NCBI RefSeq assembly: GCF_003319105.1
Contig: NZ_QOHH01000006.1
Location: forward strand, 186,001 to 250,000
Direction of reading: 5' to 3'
Source: Blastococcus sp. TF02-09
GTDB lineage: Bacteria > Actinomycetota > Actinomycetes > Mycobacteriales > Geodermatophilaceae
Length of the DNA stretch: 64,000 nucleotides
In this document: positions 43,326 through 53,704 of the stretch, piece after piece
Numbering within the stretch: the stretch's first letter is position 1
How the letters are laid out: each line of letters opens with the position of its first letter
Translations under genes and position numbers: made by a program
The notes under the pieces: model-generated
What the model was told of the DNA's origin: nothing
What the model saw: only the letters and a program-made list of their open reading frames with translations
Database searches by the model: none

Positions 43326-44999
43326 TCAGGCGTGCGACAGCGGGGTATCGAGCACCTGCCGCAGGGACGTGTCGCCGATCTCCGAGACCGACAGCAGGAA
43401 GCGCGCCTCCCGGTCGTGCAGCACCAGCTCGCCGATCTGGTTGCCGAAGAACGGCCCGGCCTGCTTCTCCCACTCCAGCGCCGTCGGCTCGGCCTTGGCC
43501 CACCGGGCCAGCCGCTCGGTCCAGCGGCGCGCCGCCCGGCTCCAGCCGATCTTGAAGCCGACCCGGATGGGGTGCGGGGCCTGGTTGTGCAGCGGGGAGA
43601 CGGTGAGCTGGTGCACCCGCGCGTCCAGGTCGCCCGGGCGCACCAGCTCGGCGGCGTAGGCGTGGTGGACGTCGCCGGAGAGGATCAGCGCCGTGGCCGG
43701 GGCCCGGCCGTGATCGCCGCGCGCGACCGCGGTCAGCGCCTCGCCCAGCCGCTCGAAGGAGTGCCCGAACGCCGCCCAGTGCTCCAGGTCGGCCGCCTGC
43801 CGGATCCGCTCCGAGAGCCGGCCGCGCCACCGGTTGTGGTGCCGCACGTTGAGCGTCTCGTTCCAGCGCTCTACGTTGTGGATCGCGTGCGGCAGCAGCC
43901 AGGGCAGCGAGGTGCCGATGATCAGGTGCTCGACGCCCTCGTCGACCGCCCGGCGCATGGCCGCCTCCACCCAGGCGAACTCCTCCTCGTCGAGCATCCG
44001 GCGGTGCTGCTCCTCGAGCACCCGGCCGGCCCGGCTGTCGACCATGAGCAGCCTCGCCTCGCCCCAGTGCCGGACGAAGCTCCACCGGATCGTGGCGGGC
44101 TCGGCGTCGGCCAGCTCGGCCATGTGCCGCAGCATCGGCTCGGCGTCGCGGAGCTCGTCGTCCTCGGCCATGTCCTGGATGGCCTGCCAGGTCGCGTTCT
44201 GCTCGAGCTCCTGCGGGCTGAGATTGCCCAGGTGCTGGTAGACCCAGTAGCTGACCAGTCCGCCGCTGATCCGCCCGGCCCACCAGGGCTGCCGCGAGGC
44301 CGTGGCCCGCCAGGCGGCCGAGGTGTTCCAGTCGTCGATCATCTCGTGGTCGTCGAAGATCATCGAGGACGGGATGGTCGAGAGCAGCCACCGCACCTGC
44401 GGGTCCTGCCAGGACTCGTAGTAGAGCCGGGTGTACTCCTCGAAGTTCGCGACCTCGTCCTCCGGCGCCGTGTGCTCGGTGTGCCGGTCCCGCCGGCGGT
44501 GCAGCAGCGACGCCGTGTGCTCGGTGAGCTCGTCGGCGTAGACCTGGTCGCCCAGGAGCACGAGCGCGTCGGGCCAGCTGTCCTCGGGCTGGGCGGCGAG
44601 CTGCTGGGCGTACAGGTCGAGCGCGTCGGGCGGGATGCCCTCGCTGTCCTCGACGGTGCGCGGGCTGGCGTATCGGCAGGAGCCGAAGGCGAGCCGGAAG
44701 GGCCCCGGCCGGCCGGGGGTGCGGATCCGGCTCGGCGGGAACTGCGAGTCCGCCGGCGGCCAGACCTCGACGTCGTCGAGCCGCACCTCGTACGGCGTGG
44801 TGCTGCCGGACTCCAGGCCCTCCACCACGACCAGCGCGTAGTGGTGGCCGGCCACGCAGAAGGTGCGCGCGGTGCGGCCCAGGACGTCGACGACGCAGGC
44901 CCGGTCGGTCTCCACCCAGACCGTCGCCGAGACGGGGTCGACGTGCCGCAGCAGCGGTCCGAGGAGGAGGGCGGGCGGACTCGCCGCGTTCGGTGCCAT
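43326..44999 (-). CDS. PhoD-like metallophosphatase
   Basis: A 557-residue phosphodiesterase/alkaline phosphatase of the PhoD class. An N-terminal Fn3-like domain (SATVWVETDRACVVDVLG, HHYALVVVEGL) leads to the metal centre motifs FRLAFGSCRYASPRTV, DALVLLGDQVYADEL, SMIFDDHEMIDDWN, LIIGTSLPWLLP and LILSGDVHHAYAAEL. There is no signal peptide, unlike secreted PhoD. Expected to hydrolyse phosphoesters, possibly under phosphate stress. Start ATG at 44999; CAGGCT lies six bases upstream on the minus strand, hinting at a leaderless transcript divergent from ftsY. Confidence 0.85.
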   Translation of the reverse strand: MAPNAASPPALLLGPLLRHVDPVSATVWVETDRACVVDVLGRTARTFCVAGHHYALVVVEGLESGSTTPYEVRLDDVEVWPPADSQFPPSRIRTPGRPGPFRLAFGSCRYASPRTVEDSEGIPPDALDLYAQQLAAQPEDSWPDALVLLGDQVYADELTEHTASLLHRRRDRHTEHTAPEDEVANFEEYTRLYYESWQDPQVRWLLSTIPSSMIFDDHEMIDDWNTSAAWRATASRQPWWAGRISGGLVSYWVYQHLGNLSPQELEQNATWQAIQDMAEDDELRDAEPMLRHMAELADAEPATIRWSFVRHWGEARLLMVDSRAGRVLEEQHRRMLDEEEFAWVEAAMRRAVDEGVEHLIIGTSLPWLLPHAIHNVERWNETLNVRHHNRWRGRLSERIRQAADLEHWAAFGHSFERLGEALTAVARGDHGRAPATALILSGDVHHAYAAELVRPGDLDARVHQLTVSPLHNQAPHPIRVGFKIGWSRAARRWTERLARWAKAEPTALEWEKQAGPFFGNQIGELVLHDREARFLLSVSEIGDTSLRQVLDTPLSHA

Positions 45000-45085
45000 G
45001 GGCTCAGCCTGGCCTACCGAGCTGTGAACTGTCTCCGCCCGGAGCCGCCGCTGCGGTACCGGCCCGGGCTGGGAGACTCGGGGAC

Positions 45086-46273
45086 ATGGAATTCGTGCTG
45101 ATCGCCATCGCGATCCTCGTGGTCGGGCTCGTCGCCGGGATCGGTCTGCTGGTGAGCGCCGGACGGCGCACCACCCGCCTCGACGACGACGCCGCCACCG
45201 GCACGACCCTCACCCGGCCCCGGCCGCCGGAGACCGCGACGCCGGCCCCACCGGCGCCCTCCGGGTCGACCGCCTCGGGCCTGGGCCTGCCGCCGGAGAC
45301 CGCCGAGCTGCCCCCGGCCGAGCCCGAGCCGGGGCTGGTCTTCGAGACGCCGCCGCCGTCGGCCGGTCGCCTGGTGCGGCTGCGCTCCCGGCTGGCGCGC
45401 TCGCAGTCGTCGCTGGGGCGCGGGCTGCTCACCGTGCTGGCCCGCGAGCGGCTCACCGAGGACGACTGGGAGGAGCTCGAGGAGACCCTCCTGGCGGCCG
45501 ACATCGGCATCGGGGCGACCACCCGGATCGTCGAGCGGCTGCGCACCCAGTCGATGGTGCTGGCCACCGCGTCGCCGGCCGAGCTGCGCGAGCTGCTCGT
45601 CTCCGAGCTCACCGCCGTCCTCGGGCCCGACCTGGACCGGACGCTGGGCACCGACCGGCACGACGGGCTGCCCGGCGTCGTCCTGGTCGTGGGCGTGAAC
45701 GGAGCGGGCAAGACGACGACGGTCGGCAAGATCGCGCGGGTGCTCGTCGGTGACGGCAAGAGCGTGATCCTGGGCGCGGCCGACACCTTCCGCGCCGCCG
45801 CCGCCGACCAGCTCGAGACGTGGGGCGAGCGGGTCGGCGTGCTCACCGTGCGCGGCCGCGAGGGCGGCGACCCCGCGTCGGTCGCCTTCGAGTCCGTGCG
45901 CACCGGCGTGGAGGCGGAGGTCGACACCGTCGTCGTCGACACCGCGGGCCGGCTGCACACCAAGTCCGGGCTCATGGACGAGCTCGGCAAGGTCAAGCGG
46001 GTCGTGGAGAAGCAGGCGCCGGTCACCGAGGTGCTGTTGGTGCTCGACGCGACGACGGGGCAGAACGGCGTCGTCCAGGCCCGCGTCTTCACCGAGGCCG
46101 TCGAGGTCACCGGCGTGGTGCTCACCAAGCTCGACGGCACCGCGAAGGGCGGCATCGTCGTCCGGGTGCAGCAGGAGCTGGGCATCCCGGTGAAGCTGAT
46201 CGGGCTGGGGGAGGGGGCCGACGACCTGGCCCCGTTCGAGCCGCGGGCCTTCGCCGAGGCGATCGTCGGCTGA
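45086..46273 (+). CDS. ftsY: signal recognition particle receptor FtsY
   Basis: Membrane docking GTPase for SRP. The 395-residue protein has an N-terminal transmembrane helix (EFVLIAIAILVVGLVAGIGLL), a Pro-rich linker to about residue 95, the N domain, then the G domain with VVGVNGAGKTTTVGKIARVL (G1), ILGAADTFRAAAADQL, VVDTAGRLHTKSGLMDELGK and TKLDGTAKGG (G4). ATG at 45086 opens the transmembrane helix; GAGACT seven bases before it may be a leaderless -10. Its partner ffh is at 52139. Confidence 0.95.
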   Translation: MEFVLIAIAILVVGLVAGIGLLVSAGRRTTRLDDDAATGTTLTRPRPPETATPAPPAPSGSTASGLGLPPETAELPPAEPEPGLVFETPPPSAGRLVRLRSRLARSQSSLGRGLLTVLARERLTEDDWEELEETLLAADIGIGATTRIVERLRTQSMVLATASPAELRELLVSELTAVLGPDLDRTLGTDRHDGLPGVVLVVGVNGAGKTTTVGKIARVLVGDGKSVILGAADTFRAAAADQLETWGERVGVLTVRGREGGDPASVAFESVRTGVEAEVDTVVVDTAGRLHTKSGLMDELGKVKRVVEKQAPVTEVLLVLDATTGQNGVVQARVFTEAVEVTGVVLTKLDGTAKGGIVVRVQQELGIPVKLIGLGEGADDLAPFEPRAFAEAIVG

Positions 46274-46282
46274 CGCCGGAGG

Positions 46283-47389
46283 TCAGGACGGCGAGGAGCT
46301 GGGCGCCCACCGCTCCTCGATGCGGCCGAAGCGCCACACGGCCACCGCCGCGAGCCAGGCGACGACGAAGAGGCCGACGATCGCGAACCCGACGTAGCCC
46401 AGGTCGAGCGAGGCGGCCCAGGCGAGCGGACCGGATTCGACGCCCGCCTGCTCGACGATCAGCCCGAGGAGGACCAGCGCGCCGATCACGAGGGCGACGA
46501 GGACCGACAGCAGGGTGACGGTCAGGTTGTAGAAGACCTTCCGGACCGGCATGAGGAAGGCCCACCCGTAGGCGCGGGTCATGAGCACGCCGTCGGCGGT
46601 GTCGAACAGGCTCATGCCGGCCGCGAAGAGCACCGGCAGCACGAGGATCGCGTACCAGGGCAGCACGAAGGCCGCGGAGCCGGCGGCCAGCACCAGCAGC
46701 GCCACCTGCGTGGCGGTGTCGAAGCCCAGCCCCATGAGCAGGCCGACCGGGTAGAGGTGCCAGGCCTTGCTCACCCGCCGGGTCACCCGCCCCAGGAGCC
46801 GGGCGAGGAAGCCGCGGTTGTGCAGGTGGTGCTCGAGCTCGGCCTCGTCGAACTCACCGGAGCGCATCCGCCGGAACACCCGCGCGATGCCGATGGCGGC
46901 CACCAGGTTCATCAGCCCGATGGCCAGCAGGAACACCCCGGCCACGAGCGTGCCGATCAGCCCGAGGGTCTGCCCGACGGGGGAGTCGCCGTCCTGGACC
47001 ACGCCGGCGACCGAGCGCACCCCCAGGACGAGCAGCAGCGCCGCCCCGAACACGACCGAGGAGTGCCCGAGGGAGAACCAGAACCCGGTGCCGACCGCGG
47101 ACTTCCCCTCACCGACGAGCTTGCGGGTGGTGTTGTCGATCGAGGCGATGTGGTCGGCGTCGAAGGCGTGCCGCACCCCGAGCATGTACGCGGTCAGCCC
47201 GACGCCGACGCCGAACACCCCGGTACTGCCCAGCTGGTAGCCGTGCGGCGCCACCGCGAACAGCAGCACGCCCCAGCCGACGAGGTGGAGCACGAGCACG
47301 AACAGGCCCATGCCCGCGATGGACCGCCGGTCGGCGGGCGAGAAGCGCCCAGGGGCGGCTGCGGGGGAGGGCGAGAGAGTGGGCGGCAC
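46283..47389 (-). CDS. nickel/cobalt transporter, NiCoT family
   Basis: A 368-residue, eight-helix permease. The NiCoT signature RHAFDADHIASIDNTTRK (HX4DH metal-binding motif) lies near residues 75-92, followed by FSLGHSSVVFGAAL, GLGFDTATQVALLVL and GMSLFDTADGVLMTRAYGWAF. It should import Ni2+ (or Co2+) for enzymes such as urease, hydrogenase or Ni-SOD. A Nur-like box directly upstream favours nickel. It is convergent with ftsY (9 bases apart) and divergent from amtB. GTG at 47389 is the start. Confidence 0.9.
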   Translation of the reverse strand: MPPTLSPSPAAAPGRFSPADRRSIAGMGLFVLVLHLVGWGVLLFAVAPHGYQLGSTGVFGVGVGLTAYMLGVRHAFDADHIASIDNTTRKLVGEGKSAVGTGFWFSLGHSSVVFGAALLLVLGVRSVAGVVQDGDSPVGQTLGLIGTLVAGVFLLAIGLMNLVAAIGIARVFRRMRSGEFDEAELEHHLHNRGFLARLLGRVTRRVSKAWHLYPVGLLMGLGFDTATQVALLVLAAGSAAFVLPWYAILVLPVLFAAGMSLFDTADGVLMTRAYGWAFLMPVRKVFYNLTVTLLSVLVALVIGALVLLGLIVEQAGVESGPLAWAASLDLGYVGFAIVGLFVVAWLAAVAVWRFGRIEERWAPSSSPS

Positions 47390-47401
47390 GTCCGGACCTT
47401 A

Positions 47402-47418
47402 TTGCAGGTCGTTTGCAA
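47402..47418. promoter_or_regulatory. Nur-box-like site before the nickel transporter
   Basis: TTGCAG-N5-TTGCAA differs at one position from the TTGCAA-N5-TTGCAA arrangement I recall for the Streptomyces nickel-dependent Fur-family regulator Nur. It is 13 bases upstream of the transporter start on the minus strand, where binding would block transcription. The surrounding A/T-rich island is unusual for this genome. Confidence 0.55.
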
Positions 47419-47502
47419 TTAGCCACGGGAGGAGCCGGGGAACGGCGCAGCGGGGCCCGCGCAACACGACCGCAACGAGGGGCGCCGACACGCGGTGCGG
47501 AG

Positions 47503-47541
47503 TTCACCGCCGCGAAACAACGACGCGCTGCCGGCAGAAAC
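47503..47541 (+). promoter_or_regulatory. possible GlnR-type site before amtB
   Basis: TTCAC-N6-GAAAC (47503-47518) fits the GlnR half-site form gTnAC-N6-GaAAC with one deviation. A second GAAAC (47537-47541) follows at 23 bases, one more than the usual 22. The enclosing GTTCACC (47502-47508) also has an inverted GGTGAAC partner at 47555-47561. Regulation of amtB-glnB-glnD by GlnR is known in related actinobacteria. Confidence 0.4.
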
Positions 47542-47637
47542 ATCCGCGCGGCACGGTGAACGCCACGTCGCCCTCACCCCGCAGGGACCGGCGCCACCGA
47601 CCGGCCGTCCGGCCGACGACCCCCTCAGGAGGTTGCC

Positions 47638-49304
<1,667 letters not shown>

Positions 49305-49325
49305 CGCACCGAGCACACCCGCGGC

Positions 49326-49359
49326 GGCCGGGGTGGTGGCACCGCCCACCACCCCGGCC
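49326..49359 (+). terminator. 14-bp hairpin between glnB and glnD
   Basis: GGCCGGGGTGGTGG (49326-49339) pairs perfectly with CCACCACCCCGGCC (49346-49359) around CACCGC, 22 bases past the glnB stop. No T run. It may lower glnD expression relative to amtB-glnB, and it argues against a glnD start inside it. Confidence 0.55.
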
Positions 49360-49395
49360 GTCGCACTTCCTGCTGGACCACCGGAGGGGGAACAC

Positions 49396-51747
49396 GTGCT
49401 GGACACCGAGGCGCTGCCGGGACTGGGCCGCGCCGACCGCGTGCAGGTCGTCGACAGCTGGCTCGCGGGCCTGCTGGACGACGCCGTCGCCGGCACACCC
49501 CCGCCCCTCCCGCGCCGCGGCGGCGCCCCGCCCCGCACCGGCACCGACGGCCTGGCGCTCGTGGCCGTCGGCAGCCTGGGCCGCCGCGAGCTGCCGCCCT
49601 ACGGGGACCTCGACCTCGTGCTGGTCCACGACGGCCGCCCGGAGATCGCGGCCGTCGCCGACGCGCTCTGGTACCCGGTGTGGGACGCCGGTCTGCGGCT
49701 GGACCACTCGGTGCGCTCGGTCGACGACGCCGTCGCGGTGGCCTCCAGCGACGTCAAGGCCGGGCTCGGGCTGCTCGACGCCCGGCTGGTGGCCGGCGAC
49801 GCGGACCTCGCCGCCCGGCTGCGCACCGCCACGCTCGCCAGCTGGCGGCAGGCCGGGTCGCGGCTGCTGCCCGCCCTGCGCGACCTGCGCCGGACCCGCG
49901 CCCGGCAGGTCGGGGAGCTGGCCTTCCTGCTCGAGCCCGACCTCAAGGAGGCCTTCGGCGGGCTGCGCGAGGGTCAGGTGCTGCGCGCCGTGGCGGCCGC
50001 CCAGCTGGCCGACGAGCCCACGGCCGAGGTCGAGGCCGCCTACTCCTTCCTGCTCGACGTCCGCGACGAGCTCCGCCGGCGCAGCGGCCGGCCGACCGAC
50101 GTCCTGGTCCGCCAGGAGCAGCGGCCGGTCGCCGTGGCGCTGGGCCTGCCGGGCGAGGACGCCCTGCTCCGCGAGGTCAGCCTGGCCGGCCGCCGGCTGG
50201 CCTTCGTCGCCGACGAGACCTGGCGGCGGGTGGAGGCCGCGCTCGTGCGCCGTCCCCGCAGCCGGTACCGGCGGGTGCGCCGCGAGCCGCTGGCCGAGGG
50301 CGTGGTCCGCCAGGGCGACGAGGTCGTGCTCGCCCGCGACGCCCGCCCCGGCGCCGATCTGGGGCTGCTGCTGCGGGCCGCGGCCGCCGCGGCGCGGGTC
50401 GACCTGCTGCTCTCGCCGTACACGCTCAAGGTCCTGGCGGTGCACAGCCAGGAGCTGCCCGAGCCGTGGCCCGCGGAGGTGCGCTGGTCGTTCCTCCGGC
50501 TGCTGGCCAGCGGGCGCTCCGCCGTCCCGGTGCTCGAGCAGCTGGACCAGGAGGGCCTGCTGTCCCGCCTGATCCCCGAGTGGGACCGCGTGCGGTCGCT
50601 GCCGCAACGCCACCCCTGGCACCGGTTCACCGTCGACCGCCACCTCGTCGAGGCCGCGGCCGCCGCCGCCGAGCTGACCCGGGACGTCGACCGGCCCGAC
50701 CTGCTGCTGGTGGCCGCGCTGCTGCACGACATCGGCAAGGGCTGGCCGGGCGACCACAGCGAGGTGGGGGAGCCGATCGCCGCGGCCATCGCCGCCCGCA
50801 TGGGCTTCGCCGAGGCCGACGTCGCGATGATCGGCACGCTCGTGCGCCACCACCTGCTCCTCCCGGCGACGGCGACCCGCCGCGACATCGACGACCCCGC
50901 CACCATCGACCGGGTCGCCGCCACGATCGGCGCCGACGCCGCCGTCCTCCAGCTGCTGCACGCGCTGGCGCAGGCCGACGGCGCCGCCACCAGCGCCTCG
51001 GCCTGGTCCCCGTGGAAGGCGCACCTCGTCGCCGCGCTGGTGGCCCGGGTGCAGGGGAAGCTGGTCGGCGGGCCCGTGGAGGAGACCAGCCCCGTGCTGC
51101 ACCCCGCCACCCCTCAGGTGACCGCCGCCATCCCCGACGTCCCGGGGCTGGTGACCGTCGGGATCGAGGACGTCGCCGACGGCCAGCAGGTGACCATCGG
51201 GGCGCCCGACCGGCCCGGTCTGCTGAGCACCTGCGCCGGCGTGCTGGCGCTCAACCAGCTCGACGTCCGGGCCGCGAAGATCACCGTGGCCGACGGCTAC
51301 GCCACCAGCGTGTTCGCCGTGCGCCCGCGCTTCGGCCGGGCCCCGGTGCCGGAGATCCTGGCCGACGGCGTGCGGGCCGCGCTGGAGGGCACCCTGTCCC
51401 TGGCCGAGCGGCTGCGGCAGCGGGAGGCCGACTACCGGGAGGACGGCGTGCGGTCCGCGCCGCCACGGATCTCCTGGCACAACAGCGAGGTGAGCGGGGC
51501 AGCGACCGGCATCGTCGAGGTGCGGGCCGGGGACCGCGCGGGACTGCTGTACCGGCTGACGGCGGCGATCGCGGGGGAGGGGCTCGACGTCACCTCGGCC
51601 CGGATCGAGACCCTGGGCGCCGACGCGGTGGACAGCTTCTACGTGTGCAACCCCTCCGGTGACGCCGTCGACGCGGAGCAGCGGCAGCGGGTGGATGCGG
51701 CCCTGGTGACGGCGATGCGGCCGGCGGTGGAGACGCCGCGGACCTAG
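49396..51747 (+). CDS. glnD: [protein-PII] nucleotidyltransferase / deadenylylase GlnD
   Basis: Modifies and demodifies the PII protein according to nitrogen state. The 783-residue protein has the nucleotidyltransferase site VGSLGRRELPPYGDLDLVLVHD near residues 56-77, a GlnD helical region, an HD hydrolase domain (LLHDIGKGWPGDHSEVG near 447) and two C-terminal ACT domains (IGAPDRPGLLSTCAGVLALN; VRAGDRAGLLYRLTAAIAGEG) that bind glutamine. GTG at 49396 is chosen because GGAGGGGG (49383-49390) precedes it; the earlier GTG at 49333 lies within the hairpin. Confidence 0.93.
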   Translation: MLDTEALPGLGRADRVQVVDSWLAGLLDDAVAGTPPPLPRRGGAPPRTGTDGLALVAVGSLGRRELPPYGDLDLVLVHDGRPEIAAVADALWYPVWDAGLRLDHSVRSVDDAVAVASSDVKAGLGLLDARLVAGDADLAARLRTATLASWRQAGSRLLPALRDLRRTRARQVGELAFLLEPDLKEAFGGLREGQVLRAVAAAQLADEPTAEVEAAYSFLLDVRDELRRRSGRPTDVLVRQEQRPVAVALGLPGEDALLREVSLAGRRLAFVADETWRRVEAALVRRPRSRYRRVRREPLAEGVVRQGDEVVLARDARPGADLGLLLRAAAAAARVDLLLSPYTLKVLAVHSQELPEPWPAEVRWSFLRLLASGRSAVPVLEQLDQEGLLSRLIPEWDRVRSLPQRHPWHRFTVDRHLVEAAAAAAELTRDVDRPDLLLVAALLHDIGKGWPGDHSEVGEPIAAAIAARMGFAEADVAMIGTLVRHHLLLPATATRRDIDDPATIDRVAATIGADAAVLQLLHALAQADGAATSASAWSPWKAHLVAALVARVQGKLVGGPVEETSPVLHPATPQVTAAIPDVPGLVTVGIEDVADGQQVTIGAPDRPGLLSTCAGVLALNQLDVRAAKITVADGYATSVFAVRPRFGRAPVPEILADGVRAALEGTLSLAERLRQREADYREDGVRSAPPRISWHNSEVSGAATGIVEVRAGDRAGLLYRLTAAIAGEGLDVTSARIETLGADAVDSFYVCNPSGDAVDAEQRQRVDAALVTAMRPAVETPRT

Positions 51748-51791
51748 CTCCGGCGGACGCGGGGTGGGAGACACGCCGGCCGGCGGTGTCC

Positions 51792-51818
51792 GGGAACTGT
51801 CGGTGGGGCGTGCTTGTG
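51792..51818 (+). promoter_or_regulatory. possible ECF-sigma (SigR/SigH-like) promoter
   Basis: GGGAAC (51792-51797) is followed after 18 bases by GTG (51816-51818), one base off the GGAAC/T-N18-GTT form of disulfide-stress sigma promoters. It lies 48 bases upstream of the zinc-ribbon gene. Confidence 0.3.
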
Positions 51819-51865
51819 TCGGTGCCGAGCGGGACGGAACGGTCCCACCGGGGGAAGGATCGAGC

Positions 51866-52069
51866 GTGGACCGCGAGCTGTGGCACTGCTCCGACTGCGG
51901 CGACGAGCGCGAGTTCGTCCAGCCGCCGTGCACCGACGGGCACACCGAGGACGGCGGGCACTGCCCGGAGTGGGCCTGCGTCGACTGCGGCACCGCCCTC
52001 GTGACCGGGGTTGTCGTGCTGCAGCCGGCCGTGGTGGCCGCCACCGTGCGCGCCCGCATCGCCGCGTAG
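51866..52069 (+). CDS. small zinc-ribbon protein
   Basis: A 67-residue protein with two CxxC knuckles: LWHCSDCGDEREFVQPPC near the start and WACVDCGTALVTGVVVL. Further Cys and His residues (PPCTDGHTEDGGHCPEW) lie between. It probably binds zinc; no family name or function is recognised. GTG at 51866 follows GGGGGAAGGA, which decides the start over the in-frame ATG-like codons upstream to 51764. It stands alone between glnD and ffh, with its own possible promoter. Confidence 0.7.
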   Translation: MDRELWHCSDCGDEREFVQPPCTDGHTEDGGHCPEWACVDCGTALVTGVVVLQPAVVAATVRARIAA

Positions 52070-52079
52070 CCGCAGTCGA

Positions 52080-52085
52080 TACCCT
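52080..52085 (+). promoter_or_regulatory. -10 candidate for ffh
   Basis: TACCCT lies 53 bases upstream of the ffh start codon; a leader of about 45 bases with CTGAGGA as ribosome-binding site follows. Confidence 0.35.
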
Positions 52086-52138
52086 GGGGTCAGGTGGCAC
52101 GGGTCTCCCGTGCCCGTGACTCCAGCTGAGGACGTGCT

Positions 52139-53704
52139 GTGTTCGAGACCCTCTCCGACCGCCTGGACAAGGTCTTCACCGGCCTGCGGGGCAAGGGTCG
52201 GCTGACCGACGCCGACATCGACGCCACCGCGCGCGAGATCCGCATCGCGCTGCTCGAGGCCGACGTCGCGCTGCCCGCCGTGCGGGCCTTCATCGACGCG
52301 GTCAAGCAGCGCGCCCGCGGCGCGGAGGTCTCCCAGGCGCTCAACCCGGCGCAGCAGGTCATCAAGATCGTCAACGAGGAGCTCATCGGCATCCTCGGCG
52401 GCGAGACCCGCCGCATCCGGCTGGCCAAGCAGTCGCCGACGGTGATCATGCTGGCCGGTCTCCAGGGTGCCGGCAAGACGACCCTCGCCGGGAAGCTCGG
52501 CCGCTGGCTCAAGGAGCAGGGGCACACGCCGCTGCTCGTCGCGGCGGACCTCCAGCGCCCCAACGCGGTCAACCAGCTGTCGATCGTCGCCGGACAGGCC
52601 GGTGTCGACGTCTTCGCGCCCGAGCCGGGCAACGGCGTCGGCGACCCGGTGCAGGTGGCGCGGGACTCGATCGACCACGCGCGGCGCACCATGCACGACG
52701 TCGTCGTCGTCGACACCGCCGGCCGCCTCGGCATCGACGCCGAGCTCATGCAGCAGGCCGCGGACATCCGCGACGCGGTGCGGCCCGACGAGACGCTGTT
52801 CGTCGTCGACGCGATGATCGGCCAGGACGCCGTCACCACCGCGCAGGCCTTCCAGGACGGCGTCGGGTTCAGCGGCGTGGTGCTGACCAAGCTCGACGGC
52901 GACGCCCGCGGTGGTGCGGCGCTGTCGGTGCGGCACGTGACCGGCCAGCCGATCATGTTCGCCTCCACCGGCGAGAAGCTCACCGACTTCGACGTCTTCC
53001 ACCCCGAGCGGATGGCCTCGCGCATCCTCGGGATGGGCGACGTGCTCACCCTGATCGAGCAGGCCGAGAAGACCTTCGACGCCGACCAGGCCGAGCGCAT
53101 GGCGGGCAAGCTCGCCTCCCGCGAGGGCTTCACCCTCGAGGACTTCCTCGAGCAGATGATGGCGATCCGCAAGATGGGGCCGATCGCGAACCTCCTCGGC
53201 ATGCTGCCCGGCGCCGGCCAGATGAAGGAGCAGCTCAAGCAGGTCGACGACCGCGAGCTGGACCGCGTGGCGGCGATCATCCGGTCGATGACGCCGCAGG
53301 AGCGGGTCAACTCGAAGATCATCAACGCCTCGCGGCGGGTCCGCATCGCCAACGGCTCGGGCGTGACGGTGACCGACGTCAACAACCTGCTGGAGCGGTT
53401 CGCCCAGGCCCAGAAGATGATGGGCCAGATGGCCGGCAGCATGGGCATGCCGGGCATGGGGCCGATGTCGAAGAAGGCCCGCGGCCGGCAGATGCAGGCG
53501 CAGTCGAAAAAGGGCAAGAAGGGCAAGGGCGGCAAGGGCAAGGGCGGCCCCGCCCGCCGTCCGGTCGGCGCCCCCGGGCTGCCGCCCGGCGCCGGCAACC
53601 CGTTCGGTGGCGCGGGCGGCCTGCCCAGCCTGCCGCCGGGTCAGGGCCTGCCCGACCTCACCAAGCTGAACTTCGACCAGTTCAAGGACGGCAGCGGCCG
53701 GTGA
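52139..53704 (+). CDS. ffh: signal recognition particle protein Ffh
   Basis: Binds signal sequences and 4.5S RNA and hands ribosomes to FtsY. The 521-residue protein has the N domain (FETLSDRLDKVFTGLRGKG), G1 MLAGLQGAGKTTLAGKLGRW near residues 104-123, VAADLQRPNAVNQL, VVDTAGRLGIDAELM, TKLDGDARGGAALSVRH, and an M domain with MMGQMAGSMGMPGMGPM from about 425. The tail is Lys/Gly-rich (KKGKKGKGGKGKGG) and then Pro/Gly-rich, an extension seen in actinobacterial Ffh. It overlaps the amidohydrolase gene by four bases. Confidence 0.95.
   Translation: MFETLSDRLDKVFTGLRGKGRLTDADIDATAREIRIALLEADVALPAVRAFIDAVKQRARGAEVSQALNPAQQVIKIVNEELIGILGGETRRIRLAKQSPTVIMLAGLQGAGKTTLAGKLGRWLKEQGHTPLLVAADLQRPNAVNQLSIVAGQAGVDVFAPEPGNGVGDPVQVARDSIDHARRTMHDVVVVDTAGRLGIDAELMQQAADIRDAVRPDETLFVVDAMIGQDAVTTAQAFQDGVGFSGVVLTKLDGDARGGAALSVRHVTGQPIMFASTGEKLTDFDVFHPERMASRILGMGDVLTLIEQAEKTFDADQAERMAGKLASREGFTLEDFLEQMMAIRKMGPIANLLGMLPGAGQMKEQLKQVDDRELDRVAAIIRSMTPQERVNSKIINASRRVRIANGSGVTVTDVNNLLERFAQAQKMMGQMAGSMGMPGMGPMSKKARGRQMQAQSKKGKKGKGGKGKGGPARRPVGAPGLPPGAGNPFGGAGGLPSLPPGQGLPDLTKLNFDQFKDGSGR

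Noticed and set aside
49333-49395. Earlier GTG start for glnD
   Set aside because: It lies inside a perfect hairpin and has no Shine-Dalgarno, while GTG at 49396 follows GGAGGGGG.
53470-53700. Lys/Gly-rich low-complexity DNA at the end of ffh as a repeat element
   Set aside because: It encodes the usual basic, glycine-rich C-terminal tail of actinobacterial Ffh.
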